Below, in pieces: positions 8,828 through 16,002 of a stretch of 64,000 nt of DNA (positions within the stretch are counted from its first letter, which is position 1; every line of letters starts with the position of its first letter). The stretch is taken from NCBI RefSeq assembly GCF_000262465.1, contig NZ_CM001489.1:3914033-3978032 (forward strand), read 5' to 3'. A program made the position numbers and the translations under genes. The DNA is from Frankia sp. QA3 (GTDB lineage: Bacteria > Actinomycetota > Actinomycetes > Frankiales > Frankiaceae). A model generated the notes under the pieces. That model made no database searches. It was not told the origin of the DNA and saw nothing but the letters and a program-made list of their open reading frames with translations.

Positions 8828-10219
8828 TCAGGACGCCGGGAGAACGACGTCCTTGGCGGTCGCGGTGAGCGACAGCCCGGTGGCGTTCGTCGACGCCTGG
8901 ACGATGCGCAGATGGAAGGGGAGCCCGGACACCGGGATCGGGATCGACGGCAGCAGCGCCCCGGGCAAGGGGAACGAGAAGCTGAAGGTGCCCTTGACCT
9001 TCACCTCGGTGGGAACCAGGACGAGCATGTTGTTGGTGACCTCGAACGTGGTGACGCCGCCCACCTCCTGAGCGCCGAAGCTGCCCGCGTCGAAGGTGCC
9101 CGAGACCTCCACCTGCTTGCCCCCGTTCACCGGGTTGACCTGCATCTTGGGGTCCTGCTTCGCGAGGAAGGCGTTCAGGTCGGCGTAGGTGATGCCGACG
9201 GTGGCCCGCACGTCGTCGACCGGGACCTGCCCCACGTTGTCGGTCAGGGCGTCCCCGAGCGGCACGTGCACGCCCTTGAGATGCGCCTTCACCGAGGAGA
9301 TCTTCGGGCCGGGAGTGGGGATGCCGTCGATCCCGACGCCGATGTCGGTGAACTTGCCGAACAGCACCTGGGTGAGGAAGGGGAACCCGCCGATGCTCAC
9401 GCTCGTCACCTTCGGCACCGGGTCGCCGGGCTTGAGGTTCTCGGCGACGGATGCCTCGACCTGCTTGCGCATCTGCCCCTTGGCGATCACCACGCTGACC
9501 CGGTCGCCCACGACGAACAGCACGACCAGCACGACCAGCACGATGGCCAGCAGCCGACCGCGCCGGCGCCGCCGCGGCGGCTTCGCGGCGGCGGTGGCGC
9601 CGGGCGGCGGCCCGCCTGCGGCGAAGCCGTCCCGTCCCGCCCCGCCGTCACCGGCCTGCCGGTCCTGGCCGATCGCCGCGCCGTACCCCGGGTCATGGCC
9701 GGGCTGCTGCCCGTAGCCGGACGGGGCGTAGGCAGGCTGGGCATAGCCGGGCTGCGGGTACCCGGGCTGGGGGTCCTCGGCTCGGGGGTCCTCGGGCCGG
9801 GTCGAACCCGGCCACGGCTGACCGGCCGCCGCCGCACCACCCCGACCAATGATCATCGTGCCCTCGGCGGCGTCCTCGGGGTCCGACCAGCCGGGCCCGG
9901 CCTCCCCGCGACGGCGCACGGCAGCCGTGCTCGTGGTCGGTGCGCCGGCGGGCTGATCGCCGCCCGGTCGGGGTTCGCCGCCCGGTCGGGAATCGGTGCC
10001 CGGTCGGGAATCGGCGTCCCGGCGCGCGGCGACGGTGGGGCCGGCCGCGGGGACGGGCCGGCCGTGGGGACCGGCGCCGGACGCGCCCATCGGGCGCACC
10101 GGCCGGAACGAGTCGGCCGGCGGGGGCGGGCCCGACGGCCGGAACGAGTCGGCGGGTGGCGGCGGCCCGGACGGCGCCCCCGGGCCGGGCAGGGCGCTGC
10201 CCCGCCGAGGGTGCCGCAC
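8828..10219 (-). CDS. DUF2993 (LmeA-like) membrane-anchored lipid-binding protein
   Basis: 463-residue frame. The N-terminal half is Pro/Gly-rich and disordered, with a duplicated SGPPPPADSFRP unit and PQPGYPQPGYAQPAY-like repeats. A basic patch (KPPRRRRRGR) precedes one transmembrane helix (LLAIVLVVLVVLFVVGDRV, about residues 226-245). The C-terminal about 215 residues match DUF2993: VTSVSIGGFPFLTQVLFGKF, then the FTDIGV segment and AHLKGVHVPLGDAL. Family members such as mycobacterial LmeA bind phospholipid or act in envelope lipoglycan maturation. The start is uncertain. GTG at 10219 has no ribosome-binding site and a TGA lies shortly upstream in frame, whereas a well-spaced AGGAG precedes a GTG at 10304 in another frame that opens a plausible acidic N-terminus (see findings). 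Confidence 0.8.
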   Translation of the reverse strand: MRHPRRGSALPGPGAPSGPPPPADSFRPSGPPPPADSFRPVRPMGASGAGPHGRPVPAAGPTVAARRDADSRPGTDSRPGGEPRPGGDQPAGAPTTSTAAVRRRGEAGPGWSDPEDAAEGTMIIGRGGAAAAGQPWPGSTRPEDPRAEDPQPGYPQPGYAQPAYAPSGYGQQPGHDPGYGAAIGQDRQAGDGGAGRDGFAAGGPPPGATAAAKPPRRRRRGRLLAIVLVVLVVLFVVGDRVSVVIAKGQMRKQVEASVAENLKPGDPVPKVTSVSIGGFPFLTQVLFGKFTDIGVGIDGIPTPGPKISSVKAHLKGVHVPLGDALTDNVGQVPVDDVRATVGITYADLNAFLAKQDPKMQVNPVNGGKQVEVSGTFDAGSFGAQEVGGVTTFEVTNNMLVLVPTEVKVKGTFSFSFPLPGALLPSIPIPVSGLPFHLRIVQASTNATGLSLTATAKDVVLPAS

Positions 10220-10533
10220 CTGCCGGCCGCGCCCCCTCGCCGTCGGCGGGCATCACGTGGGTACTGTCCGCCGCCTGCCCGTCACCGTCGCGTCCGTCGT
10301 TCACCGGACCATCTCCTGCCGTACCGCGCCGGAGCACGCCGTCGCTATGTGGTCTTCCGCCTGACGGCCGTCATGCGCCAGGCTCTGCCGGATCGTCGCA
10401 CGTTCCGCGCGTCCCGCAGGCCCGCGGGTCCGATCATCCCCGGATCAGGCGTGTCGGATTACCGACCTTCACCCGAAGCGGGCAGAACAGGCACCTTCGG
10501 TACCAAGCCACGGCACGGTCCGGCACGGACAGC
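10220..10533. other. Intergenic region, possibly including the true DUF2993 N-terminus
   Basis: About 310 bases. The first 85 may encode the real N-terminus of the DUF2993 protein in a shifted frame (GTG at 10304 with AGGAG upstream). The rest shows no gene. Confidence 0.45.
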
Positions 10534-11388
10534 TCACACCTCCAGCGGCAGCTGCGCCACCGCGGTGTCCCGTCTGACCGGTGCCAGGCGGAATACGTCG
10601 CCGCGCGGCGCCGCGAACGCCTGCCAGAAATGGTCCGCGACCTCGTCGGGGCGAAGCGGGCCCGCCGAGCTCACCCGCCCGTCGAGGACGACCGTGCGCA
10701 GCCGGATCCCGCGGGCGGCCAGCGTCGGGCGCAGCGCCTCCGCGAGGGCAGTCAGCCCCGCCTTGCCGACGGCCAGGGCGAAGCGGCCGGCCACCGGTTC
10801 GGTGCGCGGGCCCGCCGTGGTGAGCAGGATCGTCGCGGCCACCCGATCGTCGAGCAGCCCGGCGGCGACCTGCACGGCGGCCAGCGCCCCGGTGACGTTC
10901 ACCGCGAGGGTCTGGTTCATCGTCTCGGCCGCCACCGTGAGCGCGGCCCCGCGGATGCTGAGCTTGGCGTTGTAGACGAGCACGGTGAGCCCGCCGATCT
11001 CGGTGGACACCCGCTCGACCGCGCCGGCGAGCGCCGGGGAGTCGGTGACGTCCGCGACCGCGCCGGCGACCGTGAGCCCCTCGCCGGCCAGCGCGTCGCG
11101 CACCCGGGTGAGGGTGTCGGCGGAGCGGGAGACCACGCCAAGCGCGAAGTCCTCCCGCCCGTACCGGCGCAACAGCTCGACGCCGAAGCTCGTGCCCGGC
11201 CCGACCACGACGAGACCGCGCGTCAGGGGCCCGGACGCATCGTCCGCGCCCGCGTCGGCAGACCCGCCGGCCCCGCTCGCGGCGGCGCCGACCGTGGCAG
11301 CGGCGCCGGCCGGCTCCGGCGGGGGTGCCGACGGTGGGTCGACCCGGCGGCGCCCGCTGCCCGGCTCGCGCGGTGCGGTGCTGCTCAT
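10534..11388 (-). CDS. Divergent short-chain dehydrogenase/reductase-fold protein
   Basis: 284 residues: an Ala/Gly/Pro-rich leader of about 55 residues, then a Rossmann domain of SDR type. The nucleotide motif is altered (LVVVGPGTSFGVELLRRYG in place of the usual TGxxxGIG). The segment VADVTDSPAL matches the adenine-ring acidic position, and LTVLVYNAKLS replaces the classical NNAG block. The active-site region TTAGPRTEPVAGRFALAVGKAGL keeps the lysine, but the position of the catalytic Tyr (four before Lys) is occupied by Leu. The protein may therefore bind a nucleotide without normal dehydrogenase chemistry. No operon partner is evident. Confidence 0.78.
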   Translation of the reverse strand: MSSTAPREPGSGRRRVDPPSAPPPEPAGAAATVGAAASGAGGSADAGADDASGPLTRGLVVVGPGTSFGVELLRRYGREDFALGVVSRSADTLTRVRDALAGEGLTVAGAVADVTDSPALAGAVERVSTEIGGLTVLVYNAKLSIRGAALTVAAETMNQTLAVNVTGALAAVQVAAGLLDDRVAATILLTTAGPRTEPVAGRFALAVGKAGLTALAEALRPTLAARGIRLRTVVLDGRVSSAGPLRPDEVADHFWQAFAAPRGDVFRLAPVRRDTAVAQLPLEV

Positions 11389-11539
11389 GCCCTCATCCTG
11401 GCCGAGGCGGCGGCCGGAGATGTCGGGGATGGCCGGATCGGCGCGCGGCGGGTCGACGCACGGCGGGTCGCGGGTTACGGGTGATGGAGGTTGCCGCGGT
11501 TGCCGCGGTTGCCGCGGTGACGCCGGGCGGGCCGGCGGG

Positions 11540-11695
11540 TCAGGTTCGGGTGCGCTCTTCCCGGGCGGCCGCTACCGCGTTGGCGGCCCGCAGCGGCGCG
11601 CAGCGCACGTAGGCCCCTCCGAGAGCGGCGCCGACGATGATCGCCGGGATCAGCAGGAGCAGTAGAGCGATGACGACCGCACCAAAGGTCTCCAT
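11540..11695 (-). CDS. Small single-pass membrane protein (51 aa)
   Basis: A short frame reads METFGAVVIALLLLLIPAI and continues IVGAALGGAYVRCAPLRAA..., ending EERTRT. One strong transmembrane helix (about residues 5-28) is followed by a short charged cytoplasmic tail. Codon use in this frame shows the third-position GC bias of real genes. The ribosome-binding site is weak. The function is unknown; it does not look like a lipoprotein because the only Cys lies after the helix. Confidence 0.55.
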   Translation of the reverse strand: METFGAVVIALLLLLIPAIIVGAALGGAYVRCAPLRAANAVAAAREERTRT

Positions 11696-11779
11696 GTCAT
11701 CTGCCTACCCACAGTCGCCTGCCTACCCGCGCTCCGTGGCACCCCGGCCGGGGGTGACGCACGAGGCGATCCAGGCCGG

Positions 11780-11848
11780 CCTGCTTGTCCAGAGGGATTT
11801 TTCGGACACCAAAGCCTCCGGAGAAGCAGGAGAGCCTGTCCACAGGCC
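11780..11848. repeat. Palindromic intergenic repeat, copy 2 (69 bp)
   Basis: Second copy of the element at 4630-4698. CCTGCTTGTCCAGAGG (11780-11795) pairs with CCTCCGGAGAAGCAGG (11815-11830) at 14 of 16 positions. The central GATTTTTCGGACACC is unchanged and CCTGTCCACAGG follows. It lies just beyond the stop of the flavoprotein gene at 11861 (minus strand) and may also terminate it. Confidence 0.75.
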
Positions 11849-11860
11849 GGCGGGGCGCGG

Positions 11861-13510
11861 TCAGGCGATGAGGATCCCCGGGTTGAGGATGCCGGCGGGG
11901 TCGAGGGTGCGCTTCACCGCGCGCAGCACGTCGACACCGAGGTCGCCGATCTCGGCGCCGAGCCAGGGGCGGTGCTCGGTACCGACGGCGTGGTGATGGG
12001 TGATCGTGCCGCCCGCGGCGACGATCGCGTCGCCGGCCGCCGCCTTGGCCGCCCGCCAGCTCCCGATCGGGTCCGTACCCTGCGCGCACACGACGGTGAA
12101 GTAGAGCGAGGCCCCGGTCTCGTACAGGTGGGAGATATGGCACATCACCACCGGCGACAGGCCCGCCGAACCGAGCGAGCCGACCAGCGCGTCGCGCACG
12201 CCCGCGTAGAGCGCCGGCAGCGTGGCCCAGAATCCGGCGGTCTCCAGCGTCTCGGCGAAGATCCCCAGGTCGAGCAGGGCGTCGCGCAGGTAGGGCGCCC
12301 GGAAGCGGCCCCGCTCCCAGTCGGGGCCGGCCGCGGCGTCCAGCCGCCGGGCACCTCCGGCCAGCAGCACCTCCGCGACCTCGGCGGCGTGCCGCTCGAC
12401 CGTCGGCCCGGACCCCTCGTACCCGGTGACGAGATGGCAGCCGCCCGGGGAGCCGTCCGGCGCGTCGGTCCCGGTCGCCGACGCCTGCCCGCCCGGGCGC
12501 GGCGGACGGGCGAGACCCCCGACGGTCTCGGTCTCGTCGGACAGGCGGCAGACGGTGGGCCGCAGGTCACGCGCGGCGAGGGTACGCAGCAGCCGCGTCC
12601 CGGTCGCGAAGTCCGGTACCGACCAGCCCTCGAAGATCCGCCGCGCCGGCAGCGGCCGGACCCGCGCCACCACCTGGGTGATCACGCCGAAGGCGCCTTC
12701 GGAACCGAGCAGCAGCTCGCGCAGGTCCGGCCCGGCCGCCGAAGCCGGGGCCCGGCCGAGTTCCCAGGAGCCGACCGGGGTCGCCACCCGCAGCCCGACG
12801 ACCAGGTCGTCGAAGCGGCCGTAGCCCGAGGAGGCCTGGCCGCTGGACCGGGTGGCGGCGAAGCCACCGATGGTGGCGTACTCCCAGGACTGCGGGACGT
12901 GCCCGAGGGTCAGCCCGTGCTCGGCGAGCAGCGCCTCGGCTCGTGGGCCGCGCAGCCCGGCGCCGAGCTCGGCGGTGCCGGACTCCCGGTCCACCCGGCC
13001 CAACGCGTCCAGCCTGGCCAGGTCGAGGGCGACCACCGGCCGTTCGGCGGACCCGGCGGGTTCGAGGCCGCCGACGACGGAGGTGCCCCCGCCGAACGGC
13101 ACGACGGTGATGCGCTCCCGGCTCGCCAGGCGCAGCACGGCGAGCACCTCGTCGTGGTCCGCGGGCAGCACGACCGCGTCGGGCGCGGCACGGGCGTCGC
13201 CGGCACGCAGGCGCAGCAGATCGGTCGTGGAACGCCCGCGGCAGTGGCGGATGCGGGCCTCGTCGTGCGTGTGGACGTGGCCCGAGCCGACGATCGTCGC
13301 CAGCGCGTCCCGCGCCGCCGCGGGCAGCCGGGCCGGTGGCAGGCGCACCTGCGCGAGCGGGACCGGCGTGGTGGGCCGCACGGGGATACCCAATCGGGCC
13401 AGCAGCGCGCGGGCCTCGTCGGGCAGCGGCTCGTGCTCCGACGCGAGCCCCCAGCCCCACCAGACGGGTTCGGTCGAGCCGATCCTGCGCACTTCGCCGG
13501 TGCTCGTCAA
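11861..13510 (-). CDS. FAD-linked oxidase, alkyldihydroxyacetonephosphate synthase-like
   Basis: About 549 residues of the VAO/FAD-binding type 4 superfamily. The N-terminus WWGWGLASEHEPLPDEARA is typical of the AGPS-like subgroup. The FAD domain shows VVPFGGGTSVVGGLEP (pyrophosphate loop), TAELGAGLRGPRAEALL, then LGHVPQSWEYATIGGFAATRSSGQASSGYG split across the fold, and LGSEGAFGVITQVV. The C-terminal cap ends TLDPAGILNPG, and the THHHAVG segment matches the histidine-rich active-site loop of AGPS. AGPS exchanges the acyl of acyl-DHAP for a fatty alcohol in ether-lipid synthesis; bacterial homologues may do this or related oxidations. A TTG at 13510 (GAGG upstream) and a GTG at 13492 are both possible starts. 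It is divergent from the TetR gene at 13688 with an operator-like palindrome between them. Confidence 0.88.
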   Translation of the reverse strand: MTSTGEVRRIGSTEPVWWGWGLASEHEPLPDEARALLARLGIPVRPTTPVPLAQVRLPPARLPAAARDALATIVGSGHVHTHDEARIRHCRGRSTTDLLRLRAGDARAAPDAVVLPADHDEVLAVLRLASRERITVVPFGGGTSVVGGLEPAGSAERPVVALDLARLDALGRVDRESGTAELGAGLRGPRAEALLAEHGLTLGHVPQSWEYATIGGFAATRSSGQASSGYGRFDDLVVGLRVATPVGSWELGRAPASAAGPDLRELLLGSEGAFGVITQVVARVRPLPARRIFEGWSVPDFATGTRLLRTLAARDLRPTVCRLSDETETVGGLARPPRPGGQASATGTDAPDGSPGGCHLVTGYEGSGPTVERHAAEVAEVLLAGGARRLDAAAGPDWERGRFRAPYLRDALLDLGIFAETLETAGFWATLPALYAGVRDALVGSLGSAGLSPVVMCHISHLYETGASLYFTVVCAQGTDPIGSWRAAKAAAGDAIVAAGGTITHHHAVGTEHRPWLGAEIGDLGVDVLRAVKRTLDPAGILNPGILIA

Positions 13511-13564
13511 CGCTACCTCGGTTCGCCTGCTCGATCCGACTCGCTGGACTTCGGCACGAGACAG

Positions 13565-13591
13565 TGTGACAGTCGACGTAACACTGTCACA
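13565..13591. promoter_or_regulatory. Operator-like palindrome for the adjacent TetR regulator
   Basis: TGTGACAGT (13565-13573) and ACTGTCACA (13583-13591) are perfect inverted 9-mers separated by 9 bases. They lie between the divergent flavoprotein and TetR genes, 55 bases from the proposed flavoprotein start. This is the usual position and size for TetR-family autoregulatory operators. The assignment is by position and symmetry only. Confidence 0.7.
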
Positions 13592-13687
13592 AGACCTCGG
13601 CTCCACGATGACACAGCCGCGGCGGGTGCGCCCCCCGGCGGCGTCCGCGCCGCGATCGTGGCAGTCGAGCAGGAGGGCGGCCACACG

Positions 13688-14392
13688 ATGCTCGACACCG
13701 ACCGGCGCCCCGACACCTCGGACGCCTCCGACGCCTCCGCGGCCCCCGGCGGTCCCGTGCGTTGGTCCGGCGAGGACGCCGTCCTCGACGCGGCGAAGGC
13801 GTCGCTGCTCGCGGTCGGGGTCCGCCGCACCACGCTGACCGAGGTCGCCCGCCGCGCCGGGGTGAGCCGGATGACCCTCTACCGGCGCTGGCCGGACCTG
13901 CGCTCGCTGGTCGGCGACGTGATGACCCGGGAGTGGACGAGGGTGGTCACGGCCGCGGCGGACCTGACGCCCCCCGATCGGGCCGAGGGCGATCTGGATG
14001 ACCTCATCGACCACATCATCGCCACCGTGGAGGCGTTCCGGACGAACCCGATCTACCTGCGGATCATCGAGACCGACCCGGAGCTGCTGCTGCCCTACCT
14101 GACCGAGCGGCGCGGCGCCACCCAACAGATGATCGTCGATCTGCTGGCCGGGCAGCTCGGCGCCGCCGCGCGGCACGGCACGGTGCGCGCGGTGGACCCG
14201 GCGGCACTGGCCGTCATGGTGCTGCTCGTCGTGCAGTCGTTCGTGCTGTCGGCGGGCGCCCTCGCCGGCCCGGTACCGGTCGCGACGCTGGCGGCCGAGC
14301 TGCGGCGCCTGCTGCACGGCTACCTCGCCCCGGACGCCGCCGATCCGTCGGCCGCGACCGCCGGCGGTCCGCCCCAGGGCGTAACGCCGTGA
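13688..14392 (+). CDS. TetR/AcrR-family transcriptional repressor
   Basis: 234 residues. The N-terminal helix-turn-helix is clear at about residues 32-75: AVLDAAKASLLAVG, then TLTEVARRAGVSRMTLYRRWPDL. The C-terminal ligand-binding part is mostly helical. GGAGGG lies about 10 bases before the ATG. The gene is divergent from the AGPS-like flavoprotein and its TGA overlaps the GTG of the downstream glpD (GTGA), so it is probably co-transcribed and translationally coupled with that gene. It likely represses both directions from the palindrome at 13565-13591; a lipid or acyl-CoA effector would fit the neighbours but is inferred. Confidence 0.93.
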   Translation: MLDTDRRPDTSDASDASAAPGGPVRWSGEDAVLDAAKASLLAVGVRRTTLTEVARRAGVSRMTLYRRWPDLRSLVGDVMTREWTRVVTAAADLTPPDRAEGDLDDLIDHIIATVEAFRTNPIYLRIIETDPELLLPYLTERRGATQQMIVDLLAGQLGAAARHGTVRAVDPAALAVMVLLVVQSFVLSAGALAGPVPVATLAAELRRLLHGYLAPDAADPSAATAGGPPQGVTP

Positions 14393-16002
14393 CGGCCGCC
14401 GGCTGGCCGGCCCCGCCGGGGGACACCTCTGTCAACGCGCGGCGACGCGAACGGGAGCTGGCCGCCACCGCCGGCGGCGATCCCGTCGACGTGCTGGTGG
14501 TCGGCGGCGGCGTCACCGGCGCCGGGGTCGCCCTGGACGCGGCGTCGCGCGGCCTGTCGGTCGCGCTCGCGGAGGCGCACGACCTCGCCTTCGGCACCAG
14601 CCGGTGGAGCTCCAAGCTCGTCCACGGCGGACTGCGCTACCTCGCCGGCGGCGACGTCGCGGTGGCGTGGGAGAGCGCGGTGGAGCGCGACATCCTGATG
14701 CGGCGCACGGCGCCCCACCTCGTCCGGGCGCTGCCGATCGTGACGCCGCTGACGCCGCAGGTGCCGCGCTCGGCCGCCGCGCTGGTGCACACCGGGCTGC
14801 GGATCGGCGACCTGCTGCGCCGCGCCGCCGGCACCCCGCACACCGTGCTGCCGGGGCCGCGCCGGCTGACGGCGGTGGAGACCCTCGGCCTCGCCCCCGC
14901 GCTGCGCGAGACCGGGCTGCGCGGCGGGCTGGTGTACTGGGACGGCCAGCTCGTCGACGACGCGCGGCTCGTCGTCGCCCTGGCCCGCACCGCCGCCGGC
15001 TACGGCGCCCGGATCCTCACCCGGCTGCGGGTCGAGCACATCGACGGGCCCGCCGCGGCGGGCGGCGGCACGTCCGCGGCCGCCCGGCACCGCGGCGGCT
15101 TCGAGGTGACCGCCCGCGATCAGCGCACCGGGGACGAGGTGCGGGTGCGCGCCCGGACCGTCGTGAACGCCACCGGCGTCTGGGCGCCGGCCCTCACGCC
15201 CGGCATCCGGCTGCGGCCGAGCCGCGGCACGCACCTGGTGCTGAGCTCGGACGCCCTGGCGGGAGCCCGCGGGGCACTGTCGGTGCCGATGCCGGGTGAG
15301 CGTAACCGGTTCGCGCTGGTGCTCCCGCAGGGTGACGGCCGGGTCTACGTCGGGCTGACCGATGTTCCGGTCGACCGGATCACCGACGTCCCCGAACCCG
15401 ACGAGAGCGAGATCGCCGAGCTCGTCGACGTCGTGTCGGCCGTGCTCGCCGCGCCGCTGGACCGCGCCGACCTGCTCGGCGCGTTCGCCGGGCTGCGTCC
15501 CCTCCTCCACAGCGCCCGCCCGGGGCGTACCGCGGACCTGTCCCGGCGCCATCTCGTCCGCACCGATCCGGGTGGCCTGGTCACCGTCGTCGGCGGGAAG
15601 CTCACGACCTACCGGCGGATGGCCGCCGACGCGGTGGACGCGGCGATCGCGGCCGGCGAGCTGCCCGCCGGCCCCTGCCGGACACGGCGGCTCGGGCTCG
15701 TCGGCGCCGCACCGCGGTCGGTACTCGCCGCGGTCGCCGCGCCGCGCCGCCTGGTCGAGCGGTACGGCACGGAGGCGCCGCGGGTGCTCGCGGTCGCCGG
15801 CGACGACCCCGGGCTGCTCGCGCCGGTTGTCGGCGGGGTTCCGGTCACGGGGGCGGAGCTGCTGTTCGCGGTGCGCCACGAGGGGGCGCTCGATCCGGCG
15901 GACCTGCTGGACCGGCGCTCGCGGATCGGCCTCGTCCCCGCCGAGCGTCGCGCGGCGCTCGCCGCCGCCACCCGCCTGTTCGACCACGCGGTGACGAGCT
16001 GA
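14389..16002 (+). CDS. glpD: FAD-dependent glycerol-3-phosphate dehydrogenase, paralogue 1
   Basis: 537 residues. It oxidises glycerol-3-phosphate to dihydroxyacetone phosphate at the membrane and passes electrons to quinone. The N-terminal FAD motif is VLVVGGGVTGAGVALDAASR (about 32-51), followed by FGTSRWSSKLVHGGLRYL. Further GlpD signatures are LVYWDGQLVDDARLVVALA, NATGVWAPAL, YVGLTDVPVD, FAGLRPLL and the substrate segment VVGGKLTTYRRMAADAVD. The C-terminal cap domain is short compared with the second copy at 21511. The GTG start overlaps the TetR stop by four bases, so expression is tied to the regulator. DHAP is the precursor used by AGPS-type enzymes, which fits the divergent neighbour. 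Its 3' end overlaps the convergent histidine kinase frame by 158 bases. Confidence 0.92.
   Translation: MTAAGWPAPPGDTSVNARRRERELAATAGGDPVDVLVVGGGVTGAGVALDAASRGLSVALAEAHDLAFGTSRWSSKLVHGGLRYLAGGDVAVAWESAVERDILMRRTAPHLVRALPIVTPLTPQVPRSAAALVHTGLRIGDLLRRAAGTPHTVLPGPRRLTAVETLGLAPALRETGLRGGLVYWDGQLVDDARLVVALARTAAGYGARILTRLRVEHIDGPAAAGGGTSAAARHRGGFEVTARDQRTGDEVRVRARTVVNATGVWAPALTPGIRLRPSRGTHLVLSSDALAGARGALSVPMPGERNRFALVLPQGDGRVYVGLTDVPVDRITDVPEPDESEIAELVDVVSAVLAAPLDRADLLGAFAGLRPLLHSARPGRTADLSRRHLVRTDPGGLVTVVGGKLTTYRRMAADAVDAAIAAGELPAGPCRTRRLGLVGAAPRSVLAAVAAPRRLVERYGTEAPRVLAVAGDDPGLLAPVVGGVPVTGAELLFAVRHEGALDPADLLDRRSRIGLVPAERRAALAAATRLFDHAVTS

Noticed and set aside
8230..8868. 212-residue plus-strand gene between the FHA-ABC and DUF2993 genes
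   Set aside because: Low-complexity composition, no ribosome-binding site, and it overlaps the terminator and the end of the DUF2993 gene.
11972..13687. Long plus-strand reading frame running into the TetR gene
   Set aside because: The part before 13688 is antisense to the flavoprotein gene, with Arg/Gln-rich shadow composition; only the TetR part shows a real domain.
13511..14317. N-terminal extension of the flavoprotein frame up to 14317
   Set aside because: It is antisense to the TetR gene and has no family similarity; the real protein begins near 13510.
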